The position numbers and the translations under genes were made by a program. Positions 9,399 through 21,109 of a DNA stretch of 64,000 nucleotides are shown here, in pieces. The notes under the pieces are model-generated. The model made no database searches. It was not told the origin of the DNA and saw only the letters and a program-made list of their open reading frames with translations. Positions within the stretch are counted from its first letter, which is position 1; each line of letters starts with the position of its first letter. The DNA is from Crocodylus rhombifer (lineage: Eukaryota; Chordata; Crocodylia; Crocodylidae): positions 1 to 64,000 of the forward strand of contig JAVSML010024368.1 in the NCBI GenBank assembly GCA_038503035.1. Direction: 5' to 3'.

Positions 9399-11377
9399 GA
9401 CAGTTAATGGTAATATTAAAATGGAAATATTTTTAAAAATTATATAAGGGTGTTGCCAGCATGGTGTATTGCATTTTTCCTTCTGTCCTGAGAGTCCTTT
9501 AGAAATGAAGCCTTTGAATAAAGAAGTGTCCTCTCCGTTTGGGACTACAGCTTTGACTACATTACCATCATCTGTTGTTTATGCCAGTTTTTCTCCCTAA
9601 CAGAAAAAGGGATCTTTGAGACAGGTTCCCCCTCCCTATTCTAAAGGGTCTCTGTCCTTTTCAGCAGACCGAAAGGCCTTTTTCCATAGTTTCTTGGATA
9701 AAAATCTTGGATCCTTTGCATATGTTTTGTGTAGTACCAGGTATGATTAATTAGACTAGTTGATTGAGTTTCATTAACCAAGATTGCTATAAAGGAATGT
9801 TTGTTGTTTTCTTTGAATTGAAGATTTTGGCTGATAAAATTTGGGTGAAAATTGTTTCAGTCTAAGCAGCTGGGCATTTAGGTTTTTCTCTCTCTCTTTT
9901 TTGGATATTTGGAATCGTCTCTATGGGGAACTTGGGTCAGACTGAAGCCAGGTCTACTTTATGAGTGATTTGCCAGTACTGTATAACTATACTGCTAGAC
10001 TATACTTGTAAAATGTATCCTCACAAAATAACACTTTTGCCAGCAGGGGAAATAAACTATGTTGGCAGAAATGCAATTGTATTGGNNNNNNNNNNCAGAT
10101 AAAGGATGCTGCTTGGATGCCTATAAAATGTACTCAGCAGTTGACTTGAGTTTCTTTAGGTACCCAAATTTGAAAATTTCACTGATTAGACTTTCTCATC
10201 CTGAATTTAAATTATATCTGCTTGTCTGAATAGCAATTTCACCTAAATGAAGATACCAAACAAGACCTGTTCCATTGTTAAGAATATAATAATTAAGTTA
10301 AATCTTTGGGGAAGGGGAAAAAGTATCCTTCAGAAAATCTGCAATTTGTTGCACTTTATATTAGCATATACTTATTATCTGGTGATGAACATTTGTCTTT
10401 CAAGAGCATTCATTCATGTGCATGTTACTATATATCTGGATTGTTATGGTTGAATATATCTTGAAAGAACCATTCTTGAAAGACAATACAGTTGTATGCA
10501 ATTTTCATGTACTGAAAAGCAAACAATTCAGAACTTGGTATTGTAAAAGTAGTGCATAGGCCTTGATACTAATTGAATACATTACTTCATAGCAGCTGGC
10601 ATTTGAATGGGCTGGACAGTGAATCCCTACTTCTGAAGCCCACAGAACCCTTCAGATTCAGTAACATAAACATCATGAACCAGAATATCTGTACTCTGCA
10701 TGCCAGGAGTAAAAGTGTAAGTAAAACTTTTTATGTTCTCTTCTATTTTTCTTTCATTTTCACACCTTTCCTCATTACTGGTTTGTTCTATCACCTCATA
10801 TGGTTTTTTGTTAGCCTTACAAAATATGACTTCTTTATAATGAAAGTAGCTGTGGTAAGAAGTCTTTTAACTTTCTTCAGTTCTTTTATTTATAGAATCT
10901 GAAACAAGATGCACAGATTTTTTTCCCTCAATTTTAACTGTATTCTTATAATTGTAAGATTATTTTAGTGATTCTAAGAGAATTCCAGGAAACTTAGTAT
11001 TTGGAGCAACCTGAAGTTCATTTAAATGTAATTTTTTTTGAAAATTGTTGTATGCATTAACATTCAAGAGTATGAAAAGGTTCTTGAGCTTCTAGACTAG
11101 ACAGCTGGTAGACTATTGGTGTGAATTCAAATAAAAAAAAAGAAAGTTAATACCAAAAGGCAGGTTAATTGAAAGCCAACTATTCATGATATGCCAAGCA
11201 CTACAAAACTTCAGAGGAGTTGATAATGTTCTTCATAACATTTCAGAGTAAATATTTCTGAGTGATGAGACAATATATTGGTACTATATATATGTGCTTG
11301 CATGATGAGACATTTTTGTTATTTTTGCTTCTTGTTATGCAGCTTGATTCTGTGTCTTCTGCATCTCTATGATGAGG
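9399..11377. other. AT-rich spacer
   Basis: I see no recognisable gene or element here. It contains a 10-base N run at 10086-10095. Open frames such as the one at 10573-10902 lack motifs and are likely chance. Confidence 0.5.
10086..10095. other. Assembly gap (10 N)
   Basis: Ten N bases mark an unresolved join. Sequence on either side may not be contiguous. Confidence 1.
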
Positions 11378-11590
11378 TACATATAGCTGTTACATTTAGA
11401 TTGACCTAACTAGGTTCATTTAAATACCCATTCAGTGCAGGTGTTCAGACAGGTTAAACTAGGCAAAAAATGGCAGGCCTGATTTAAGTTAGTTCACCTG
11501 AGGAGGTGAGTTAGTTCACTTGAGGCAAACTAACTTAGATTGGGAATGGGTTAACTCACACCTGTCAAAGGTTTGTATATGTTTGGTGTA
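11378..11590. mobile_element. Possible relative of the element at 24205-24655
   Basis: GCTGTTACATTTAGATTGACC at the left matches, in reverse orientation, the GGTTGATCTAAATGTAATG end of the element at 24205-24655. The right side, near GGTTTGTATATG, resembles that element's other end only loosely. The borders are uncertain. Confidence 0.35.
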
Positions 11591-12000
11591 TAGCCCTGGG
11601 GCTGGAAAGCCCAGTTTGCTCACCCCACCACCAGGGCTGTGTTCCTCCCACTCCTTTTTCCCCCATGCCCTCCCCTGCAGACCTGCTAGTCCCCTGATCT
11701 CTCCTGCCCCACTCCAAATTATTTATACCAGGTTCCCCGTGTGGCTTCTGGCACTTGTGAACAGTTGTACGCACCACTTTCAGGCTGTGTTCATTCAGCT
11801 TAAAGGAAGTTCTGTGAACATAGACCAGGTATGATGAACAGTTGTACACACCCATAGTATCCAAAAGAACTGGCCAAATACAGGAAATTTTCTATATCCA
11901 CGTCTCTTCTCAGACTGAAACAGAACAATACATGGATGCTCTATATAGGGAATGCTGAAAAGAGGGCTGCTTTTTAGGCTAGAGGAATGCTGGCTTCCTA

Positions 12001-12968
12001 GGCTAGGTACAGACATTCAAAAAGCCTGAGCCTGAACTGATTCAATCTTTGCAGGTTAGTCTAACTTGCCAAGCTTGAACTGATTTGGAGGTGGATAGAT
12101 GTTCTCTTTTCATTCCAGAAATGCAGACGCATGCCTGCAGTGGCTCAGGCTAGAAGCTGGGGGGCACTAGAGCAGCCCCCACTTCCCTTCCGAAGTCCTA
12201 AGCTGAGAGGGGGAGCGTGGCCAGGCTCCAGAAGGATGCTCTGATTAGGAAGGGGTCTTTTCCCCCCTTCGCTGTTGATAACAGAGCACAAGAGTTACAC
12301 ATCAGGGAGCTACACAGGGAGTTGTTAGCATTTATCAGCCCATCAAAAAGCCCCAAATCCTCATTAATTTGATCTCTTCCTAAACAACTTTTTCCAAGGA
12401 AGGAACAGATGGACATTACCAGCTACCAGTTAATTAGCTCCAAAAAGCCCTAAGCTATCACTGTCCTGTCTACCTTTCTCTTGTCTCCCACAGCACGAAC
12501 CATAGTTAGCATGTGGTATGCTAGCAAATGCTGAAAGGTATCTGCATGAGGCAGAGGGGAGGGAGAAATCCCTGCTTGAGCAGGAATTGGTGAGGGGAAG
12601 GGGAGAACAATGGGAAGCCAGGCAGATGCCCCTGTACCTGTAGTCTCTGCCTGAGCTCCAGCCAGGGAGCAGAGGGGAGGGGCCAGCCCATCTCTCTGGA
12701 GCAGAGAGCCCCACCCAGAGCTGCAAAGCATCTGGGAAGCTGGGGGACTCTGGTTTAAGTTAAACCAGGAAGGGGTCTGGGACAGACATTGCATAAACCA
12801 GTTTGACCCAAATTAGTTAAGTCTGATACTATATTCAACCAGATTTATCTCAAACCAGTTTTAACCATTTTAAAACTGGTTTATGTGCACTGAACATCTG
12901 TTCTGTTACAGATTTAAACCAGTTTCTGATCATTTAAACTGGTTTATGTGTAATGTCTTTCCCTAGCC
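12001..12968 (+). mobile_element. Non-autonomous TIR element, family X, copy 1
   Basis: The left end GGCTAGGTACAGACATTC and the right end, ATGTCTTTCCCTAGCC, are inverted repeats of about 17 bp. The same ends and interior recur at 18496-19583 (inverted), 22319-23496 (same orientation) and about 32175-33056 (inverted, partial). The interior contains GC-rich sequence and several AAACTGGTTTA / TAAACCAGTTT inverted motifs. No transposase motif was seen, so it is non-autonomous. I cannot read a convincing target duplication and so cannot assign a superfamily. Copies share a conserved block TTAAGTCTGATACTATAT. Confidence 0.72.
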
Positions 12969-14594
12969 TTAGAGTACTACTAGTATATGAGACTTCATAA
13001 TGTGCCCCTTTTTCTACTGAGCTAAATATATTTTATTTAAAGGCCTTGGTAAATAAAGACAGGAATGGGAAAACTGTTTGAATGTCAGAAATTGCATTTT
13101 CAGGACACAAGAAGTTAGATATTTTTGCGGAGCTGTTAACTCATGTTTTAATTATTTTCCTCTTCCTAGTAGCACCTTTATGTTTCTCTTCTTAAATGTT
13201 TTTAGTTAATGTAAAGAAATAAAAATCAACATGTGTTAATATGTATAGAGGAAAATGGCAGAAGTAAGGTAATCCTTGTGGCTATAGTTTCTGATGTATC
13301 TATTAAGTAAGTAATGTAATATGTGAAATTCTGGAAAGGTTGATGTAAAATTTTACTACCCTCTGAAACGATTAACAGAAAAACATTTATCCTACAAAAT
13401 GGACTTTGCTATTTCCTATAAATGTAAAATCCCAGCACATCCTGCTGTGTGAAGGCTGCCTATACACTGACCTCCTAGAGCTAATTTTAATTTCTTCTTA
13501 ACTGGTAAATGAACCATTTCCTAACTAACACATTACAAAAAATCTACAAAATCCATGACCTTTAAGAGATTTATTTTAAGTAATAATGTAACTTGCTGCT
13601 GAACAGTTATATGCCTTGACAACTGCAAGTGGAAAAGAAAATATTCTTAAAAGAATGGTTTTGTTAAGGATCTCATTACCTTTGAGTACAAAGTTGTTGT
13701 TTTTTAAAAATCCATCTCTGCTGATGCTGACAGCAAACTTTCCATAATTTGTAACCCTCTTGTCAGTTTGAATGGAGTTGTCGGACTTAGCCACAGGCTT
13801 GCAAATGTCACCATCAGATCAGTCATTTCATCATATAACAAGGAGCTGAAGATGAATAAGATTATTAAACGAGATTAAGGAACAGAAGAAAATGGCTTTT
13901 GCTTCCTTGAGATGTTACCATTTCTTTTTCTAAGAGGTCTTTTTTGATTCTAGGTTTTCTGCCTCATCTGTAATCATTTTCTTGTTTCACTGGCCTTAGA
14001 ATGTCTCTGTCTGTACCTTTTCTCATATGAAGCGGGTCCTGCATGTCTGTGCTATTTCCATCTTTGCTCTTTTATGAAATGTTGAGACAGAAAAATCAAA
14101 ACCTAGCTGAGAGCCCAGCCTGAAGATGCTTTAAAAGATTATCATTGTTTTTACCACTTGACTGATGTATGTAACATGTCTCAATCTGTAGAATAATACA
14201 AATTGGAGGTAGAAAGCCACTAGTGACTTTTTCAATCCCTCTGCCCTTCTGGGATATAGTTTATTCAATATAGTATGAATTACTCAAATTATAGGGCTTT
14301 GTCATTTCCTATGAAAGAATATCATTCACTTCAAATAATTTTGCCATTTAAAATATGTTGCTAATATTAACTTTAAAATGTTCTTACTAGATTTTATCTG
14401 ATTACTTGTACAGTACATACCCTTAGCCTATACATGTTATACATAGACCAAGAACTATCATATGGCACACACTTCCTTGGGGGTTGGTTCACACTGAAGT
14501 TAGTAGCATATTTATGCCAGGCAACTGAGTTACTTTATCACTCCAGGGAAATCTATACCGTGGTGCCAAAGTTCCCAGCTTCCAACCCTGCTAG
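12969..14594. other. AT-rich spacer
   Basis: No gene, RNA or repeat was recognised. Open frames are short and carry no motifs. Confidence 0.5.
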
Positions 14595-15394
14595 CAGTCT
14601 GCCACAAGGCACTAAGGTGCCTGCTCCTTTAAGGGCAGAAACTGCCTAGAGAGAGGGCCCTAGCAGTCAGGCAAGAACCCCATAGGTGCAGGTTACTGTG
14701 GCAGCAGGCTAACGAGGAAATTAGGATTAAGGGGCTCTGGGAGTTTACCAGGTAACCTGGCCTACAAGGTACTTAGTGCTGGGGAAATTTGACTTTTTTA
14801 AAGGAACAGAATGCACCCTGAACTGCTTGTATTATGTTATATCTCAGGGGCTCATATTTTGGTTGCTGTTTATAAACTGGTGGATTAGGCTGAGGCTGTC
14901 GGGGAAGAAGGACACCTCACTGGGGTGGTGCACTACCATGTGGGGACCCCAGTGCCAGTGGGCACGGTGACAAAGGGGGTGAGCGGGCCCCAGCACTAGT
15001 GAGGGTGCAGACAGGACTGTGGAGAGCCTGGTGATGACAGGAGGCTGAGCTATATCAATGCCTCAGAGTGGCAACATTTAAATACCATCTGTGAGGCTTG
15101 GGACATGGTAAAGAGGTGGTTTTAGAGTCACACATTTAGCCCATAAGGCTGAGGGTGTCCCGTGAGGCATCCATTTTGAGTGGGACCCAAAAACGGGTCT
15201 AAGAACCCACAGGGTTCAGCGGGCTCCATCAGGACTGTGTCCAAACACAAACTTGAGGGCAGCCTCCATATATTATAATTACCAGCAAAATGTGGCAGGA
15301 GAGGAAAAGCATGTCCGTTGGGCAAGATTGGCATGGTCATGGAGCCCTAGGGGTATCATGGCCATCCATGGGGACTCCATCTCATGACACAGTC
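14595..15394 (+). mobile_element. Solo LTR, copy 3, opposite orientation, perfect 5-bp duplication
   Basis: The LTR proper is 14600-15389 (790 bp). CAGTC at 14595-14599 is repeated exactly at 15390-15394. It begins TGCCACAAGGCACTAAGGTG, which matches the reverse complement of the end of copies 1 and 2. It ends GGACTCCATCTCATGACA, matching the reverse complement of their start, so it is inverted relative to them. Shared internal blocks include CTAGGGGTATCATGGCCAT near the right end. No internal coding sequence adjoins it. Confidence 0.88.
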
Positions 15395-15559
15395 TTTGAG
15401 AAGATCATTTTATTTACTACCTTCAAATATTTGTAAATCAGTATATATTTAGAGTGGATTTTTTACACTGTTTTTCCATAAATAAATCTCTGTAGCCCTT
15501 TACTCCATTATGCACTATTGTATTTTCCCCCAGATTATCTCCAGTTCATTTCTTTCTTG

Positions 15560-16045
15560 TGTTCTGAACTGATCAGAGTATTTTAGGTGAATAACTGGTC
15601 CATTACAATCCATACCTTCAAAACCTCAAAGCTAGATTACTGCAATGAACTCTACTCAGGACTGCCCTTGGAAATCAGCCACAAGGTACAGCTGGTGCAG
15701 AGAAAGGCAGCCTGCCTTCTGTCAGCGGTGGGCTGCCAGGAGGACATAGCTCTTGTCCTTCAGCATGTGCATGAGCTCCCATTAGCTTTTTAGGTGCACT
15801 TCAAGGCACTGGTTTTGACCTATAAGACCCTAAATGGTCTGGGTCCTACATAATTAAGAACCATCTTTTTAGCAGGTCCCTGCTTTGTGTCAACATTCTA
15901 GGTCCTCTCTTAGGTTGTTTTCTTGTCACTCATTTTTTTTCTCTTGTTGCCTTCTTGTTTTATTAGTTATTTTGTTCTCTTAGTGTAAGCCACCTTGAGT
16001 CTATTGGGAAAGGTGGCATATAAATCACATAAATAAATTACTGTC
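15560..16045 (+). mobile_element. L2-like LINE 3' end
   Basis: The plus strand encodes the C-terminal end of an L2-type reverse transcriptase ORF: KLDYCNELYSGLPL, VQLVQRKAACLL, a degenerate ELPLAF, then FKALVLTYKTLNGLGPT after a stop. It ends in the family 3' tail, TAAGCCACCTTGAGTCTATT followed by GGGAAAGGTGGCATATAAAT. It is heavily truncated at the 5' end. Confidence 0.8.
15587..15860 (+). pseudogene. L2-like RT ORF C-terminal remnant
   Basis: About 90 codons of the C-terminal portion remain, with DYCNELYSGLPL and VQLVQRKAACLL clearly matching L2/CR1-group LINE proteins. A stop (TAG) at about 15791 interrupts the frame before VHFKALVLTYKTLNGL. The catalytic domain is not present. Confidence 0.75.
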
Positions 16046-16184
16046 AGGAGTAGTTTAACTTCCTTGATTTATCACACAGTGCCTCTGTATTTGGAACCAA
16101 AAAGTGTAATTTTTTTATTCATGTCCAGTTTCTTCCCTTTCTCATACGAGGTACTTTTTAAGTATCAGTGAAAACACATTTTAT

Positions 16185-16262
16185 TTTTAAAATGTATTTA
16201 TTAGAGATATATGTCACCCTTCCAAGATAAGCCTCAGGGCAGCTTACAATAAAAAAAAAAAA
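16185..16262 (-). mobile_element. L2-like LINE 3' tail, antisense
   Basis: Read on the minus strand it gives GTAAGCTGCCCTGAGGCTTA and then a GGAAGGGTGACATATA block. This is the same kind of tail as the L2 copy just upstream, in inverted orientation. Only the 3' tail is left. Confidence 0.65.
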
Positions 16263-16264
16263 AA

Positions 16265-16990
16265 GGAATAGAATAAAATATTAATTTAGGTAGGTACAAC
16301 AAAAGCCCCCAATTTCCCCCAAATTCAAGAGCAGTCCACCCTGTTCTTCTCCTCTGCCTCTGTGCAAGGGCAGTATACTTATCCCACTCCCAGCCTCATT
16401 TCCCAGCCCACATTCAATACCTCACGTAAAGAAAACAATTATTCCCACCTCCATCTACTTCCTTCCTATACTACCTACTCCCACTGCCTTTACTTACACT
16501 CAGGGGAATCTGCCTCCCAAGTCATACTCCCCTGTCTCAAAGAGGGGCCATAGCTGTTCCCAAAACCCACTCATGCACCACCTCTCCTCAAAGAGGAAAG
16601 CTTATTATTCAAAACAAAACATTAAATTAGAACAAGTTATTCAATAAAACACCCTCTTCCCTGTCTCTATCCCTGCTGAAAATCATCACCAAAGGATGTC
16701 CTTGAAAGACACAAAAATATTTAATAGACCGGATCAGATGTGAAAAAAGTAATTTTGAATGTTTTTAAAAATGAAAGTGCTAAGTTTGATTAGCTCAAAT
16801 TGAGCCCCTGTTAGTTGTTATAAATAGGCATGTAGAAAACTTCAACCTGTTTATGAAAATGTTCATCTGAGCATTCAAGCTGGAAGGGCATTATTCATTA
16901 TTTCCTATTTATCATTTATTATTCTCCATCTTTTAAAACATCTCTCATCCTGTCTGCTGATGTGAATAACAGTGCATGACTTAAATGAGC
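16265..16990. other. Spacer
   Basis: No recognisable feature was seen, apart from the A run at its left edge that belongs to the L2-like tail. Confidence 0.45.
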
Positions 16991-16994
16991 AGTT

Positions 16995-17500
16995 GGATAC
17001 TAGGGATATTTGTTGTAGCCATGTTGGTCTAGAGGCATAGGCAGACAAAACTCTTGGGGTAGAGGCGATATCTTTTATTAGAGCAACTAGATAGTTGAAA
17101 AAAAATTGCAAGTTTTTGGGCCCAAATGCCCTATGAAGCAAAGGAGAATTCAAAGACTGTAACAGTTCTCCCAAGTAGAAATGAAACTTTATATTGCACA
17201 GGAGAACTAAAAGCTGGTAAGGTTCTCCTGGGTAGGAAAGTTAATTTTAAAGAGGCTGCTCTGTCAGTATGCAAATTTGGCTCAAACAAAGGCTGTAGCA
17301 GTTTGATCACCCTAGGTGTCCAAGAGCATACAGGTTGCTGAATTTTACTTCCTTGTTAAATTGTTCATGTTGCACATGAGAACTAAAAGGTGGTATGGTT
17401 CTCCTGGGTGGTAAAGTTCATTTATAAAAAAAGCTGCTAGGTGAGTATGCAAATTAGGCTCAAACACAGGCTGAAGCCAGTTCACCTCAAGGTGACCAAT
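16995..17500 (-). mobile_element. Penelope-like element tail with hairpin tandem repeats
   Basis: The block GTAGCCATGTTGGTCTAGAG through GATATCTTTTATTAGAGCAA (about 17005-17090) is the 3' tail shared with the PLE copies at 20055, 28300 and 52630. It is followed by units built on AGGAGAACTAAAAG...GGTTCTCCTGGG, whose ends can pair as a hairpin. A longer unit repeats with an offset of 176 bp (GAGAACTAA at 17202 and 17378). The same hairpin blocks follow the tail at 52720-52840. No coding sequence remains. Confidence 0.6.
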
Positions 17501-17654
17501 GGTAAGCCATCTTTTAGTTCACTTATACAACATAGACAACAAGAAGGAAGCAAAATTTGTTGCCAATTTTGTCTGCCAGTTGCACACCACACATTCTAAG
17601 TAGTTTGGAGAAGAAAAGAATGTAGCCATATAGATAGCTTGTCAATGGTAAGAC

Positions 17655-17815
17655 ATGATAGTATGCTTATGGAATCATAGGAAAATAGGCCTGGAAAAAC
17701 CGGGAGTCATGTACTTCAACCTAGGTGCTCAGGTCAGGATCTTCTCTGTCTAAGCCATCCTAGACAGGTGTCTGTTTAACCTGTTTAGTGCCATGCCTAG
17801 CAATATAGAACTCTA
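17655..17815 (-). mobile_element. Short old CR1 3' fragment
   Basis: GGAATCATAGGAAAATAGGC, then a decayed GGTCATCTAGTCCA-like block and CCATCCTAGACAGGTGTCTG, match the 3' region of an old CR1 subfamily read antisense. It is strongly diverged. Confidence 0.55.
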
Positions 17816-18495
17816 CTTTCAAGAGGTGCTTGATGAGAGAGAATAGCATATGTGGAAAAGGATTAAGTCTGAAGGCTACACTGTTTTTAGTGCTCTCTTC
17901 TTATGCTTGGATACTGAAACTGGTGTTAGAAGTGAGTTTGCTCTTTTGAAATCAAAAAACTTAAACACACAAGAAAACAGAAGAAGAAAAACCAAGAGGA
18001 GGATGTAGACCTTCTTCAAATCAGTGCCAAACTAAAAAATTACAGCAGGGCTGCTTAAAAAAAGAAAATGTAAGAATAAACGTGCTACTAGCTGTAATGG
18101 TAAGTGTGCATGATGCTTCAGCATCATTTGGGTATGTATCAGCAACAGATAGGAAGGACTCCAGAATCCTAACAGGACTCCTAGAAGGACTTCATTTATA
18201 CCATGTAAAAAGTGTAAATAGGGATCTGAAGACGCAGCATGTCAGTAGATGGGAATAAACATGAATAAGAAACAACAGAGGCAGAAGCTCAAAGGAAGAT
18301 ACTTTGAGAGTCTATACCAACTCTGCTAAAACATGAGTAAAACTAATGAATAATTTGTACCCGAATGCAGAGTATAAACAAAGCAGATGGGAAACGAAAG
18401 GAAAACACAAGGTAAAACACATCAATGTTTCTGCAGAGGAGATAAAATGTAAGGGAGGATGGAAATTAGTTTGTGAAGTGGCTCACTGAACTTTT
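17816..18495. other. Spacer
   Basis: No gene or element was recognised. It is purine-rich on the plus strand. Confidence 0.45.
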
Positions 18496-19583
18496 GGCTA
18501 GGGACAGACATTACACACAAACTGGTTGAAGAAATCAGAAACTGGTTTAAACTTGTAAAAGATGTTCAGTGCACATAAAACAGTTTGAAAATGGCTGAAA
18601 CCAGTTTGAGGTACACCTGGTTGAATGTAGTATCAGACTTAACTGATTTGGGTCGAAGTGGTTTATGCAATGTCTGTCCCAGAGTCCTTGCTGGTTTAAG
18701 ATAAACCAGATACCCCCAGCATCCCAGCATGCTCTCTGGCCTGGGCAGGGCTCTCTGCTGCACAGCAGGGCTGGCCCCTCCCCTGCTCCCTGGCTGGAGC
18801 TCCAGCAGAGACGTGTAGGTACAACAGGATCTACCTGGTTTCCCCCTGCCCTCCCCCTCCCCACCCCTTCCTGATTGCTGGACAAGCAGGGATCTCACCT
18901 CCCTCCTATCTCCCACAGCATGGACTTCAGTCCCATGGACCCTAGGCATGTGGTATGCTAGCTAATGCTGAGAGGTGTCTCTGTGTGTGAGTCTCTCCAA
19001 TTTCACAGGGACAGGTAGACAGAACAGTGACTGCTTAGGGCTGTTTGGAGCTAATCAACAGGTCAGCTGGTAAGCTGTTTAAGAAGAGTTTGAAGTAATG
19101 GAGAGAGGCTATTGTTTTGCTAATGAGGTGATAAACATTGTTATTAGCCCCTTGCTGGCTTGCTTGCCTATCAGTTTGCTGCAGACTATATAAAGAAGCA
19201 GGGAGGGAGACTGAAAAGCTCCATATCATCAACAGACGCATGCACTGCACACCCCCTTCCCCTTGCCTCAGAGTACTAGTGGGGGCTGGGGTCTAGCAAT
19301 ACTGCCTCTTGAATAGTGAGTGGGGAAAAGTCAGGGATGGTGCAGACAGACCTCCCTAATCAGGCCTGCCGGGCCTGGCCATGCCACCCCCTCAGCCCAG
19401 CACTGTGCAAGGAAAGGAGGGCTGCTCTAGTGACCCCTGGCTTCTAGCCTGAGCCACTGCAGGCATGTGCCTGCATGCTTAGCATGTTTGCAGTTTCAAA
19501 GTGATGTAGCTTAACCAGGTTAGACTAACCTGCAAAGATTGACTCAATTCAGGCTCAGGCTTTTTGAATGTCTGTCTCTAGCC
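18496..19583 (-). mobile_element. Non-autonomous TIR element, family X, copy 2
   Basis: It starts GGCTAGGGACAGACATTACA and ends TGAATGTCTGTCTCTAGCC, so its ends are inverted repeats. It is inverted relative to the copy at 12001 and shares AACTGGTTTAAAC, CAGACTTAACTGATTTGGG and the GC-rich CTGGAGCTCCAGC core. No transposase was seen. Flanking sequence gives no clear target duplication. Confidence 0.72.
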
Positions 19584-20054
19584 TTTTTGTCCAAAATAGT
19601 CGGAGATTGATTGTGACAGCACTTGCTCAAGGCTGCTTAAATTGTGACTCAAAGCAACCTGTGGTGCAGGTGCTATTTCTCTGATACTTCCTTCTATAAG
19701 CAAATGTTCACGACAGAAGAGGCCTGAAAATGGTTTCTGTGCTTACCTATTAGCCATTATAGTCTTATTTCTACTTGTCCTGGGCAACTGTGGAGCAAAG
19801 GAAGGACTGAAAATGAGTCATGATTCAGTTCTACCTCCCCTCCTGCAATAATGCAGCTATATAAAGTTACAGTTTAGCCTTCAGTAAAGATGTGCAATTA
19901 ATCTTAGCATAGTAATATCAGTAAAAACATCTGAATGGTTCAGCTACAAGTTCACAACAAACAGAATTCATAGTAACTACTTTGAATAGCTCTAGTTGTG
20001 GATTATTTCCAAGTAATCAGATACCCCGCTCATTTCCATTGCTTTAGTGCTGGT
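19584..20054. other. Spacer
   Basis: No recognisable feature was seen between the family X copy and the Penelope-like element. Confidence 0.45.
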
Positions 20055-20325
20055 TTTATGGTTGTAGCTGTGTTGGTCTAAGGACATAGGCAGAAAAAGC
20101 TCTTTGGGTCGAAGTGATATCTTTTATTAAACCAACTAAATAATTAGCAAAATTGGTCTTTGTAAGCTTTTGTGCACAAACACCCTCTCCAGGCACAGGA
20201 AGAGTCTGGTGGTGTTTTGTGTGCTGTCCTGGGTAGAATAGAAATCAATATACAAGATGCAGGCCTATGAATGCAAATGCCTGGCAGTGAGGATCAGAGG
20301 GAATGGGAGACAATAGGTATAAGAC

Positions 20326-20355
20326 GGGGGGGGGTGTTGGGGGCGGGAGCGGGGG
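20326..20355 (+). other. Putative G-quadruplex motif
   Basis: There are four G runs of nine, five, three and five bases, separated by TGTT, C and AGC. They meet the usual intramolecular quadruplex pattern on the plus strand. The run lies in the 3' tail of the PLE, and the opposite tail lacks it, so it is probably a local expansion. Confidence 0.55.
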
Positions 20356-20399
20356 TCATAAGGGGAATGTTGACCTGGTGATACAATGTAGCTGGTAAA

Positions 20400-21080
20400 A
20401 TGCAGAAAGGTTACTTGGGGCTATCAGATATGCCATACATCCAAAGCCTATATTTAGTCCATGATTTTTTTTATTGAGTAGATTTATAAAGAGAAGTTTG
20501 TAGGCTCATTTATGAAAGGGGTTTTGTAAATTCCCTTTGAGGATTAGAACTGAGAGATTGGAGAGAGAGAGTGGTTGTCTTGTGAGAAATGTGCCCCCAC
20601 TGATAATTGGGTGTTTTTGTCTTTAATAGATTTCCAGTGTGTATTCATTCTGGTGGGCAGATGTTGTTTGGTCTCTCCTACGTATTTTCCATCAGGGCAT
20701 TTAGTGCACTGGATGAAATATATTACATTTTCGGAGATGCAGGTGTAAGATCCAGGAATGCTAATGGTTCTGTTGTGGGGTATAGTTATTGTGGGAGTGG
20801 TAAAGAGATGTTGAACTTTTTTACATTTTTTGTCCCAGCATGGTCTGGATTCATTCGGTGTGCTTTAGGTCCTGGGAAATTTGCTTTGGGTGATGAGGTT
20901 GGTGCTTGTTTAAAGGCTAGGGTGGGTGATTCTGGAAAGATCTCTTTAAGAATTGGGTCTTATTCTAGTATGAGTTGTAATTGTTTGAGGATTTTCTGTA
21001 TATGTTCCAAGGAAGGATGGTATGTCATAACTAATGGTGTGCGGATTTGTGGGGATTTTTGTACTAAAGCAATTCTTCAT
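20400..21080 (-). pseudogene. Penelope-like protein remnant with GIY-YIG endonuclease
   Basis: Read on the minus strand, about 21035 to 20985 gives PLVMTYHPSLEHIQKILKQL followed by DPILKEIFPESPTLAF, the conserved PLE linker. About 20740 to 20640 gives VIYFIQCTKCPDGKYVGET and then RMNTHW, the core of the GIY-YIG nuclease (family form: VVYLIQCTKC...YIGETGQ). After a frame change come VGAHFSQDNHSLS and NHGLN, typical of the C-terminus. A stop interrupts the linker. The plus-strand open frame of 225 codons over the same place is only the antisense shadow. Confidence 0.85.
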
Positions 21081-21109
21081 GTGGTATCTGGGTCATTTTT
21101 TCATTCCAT

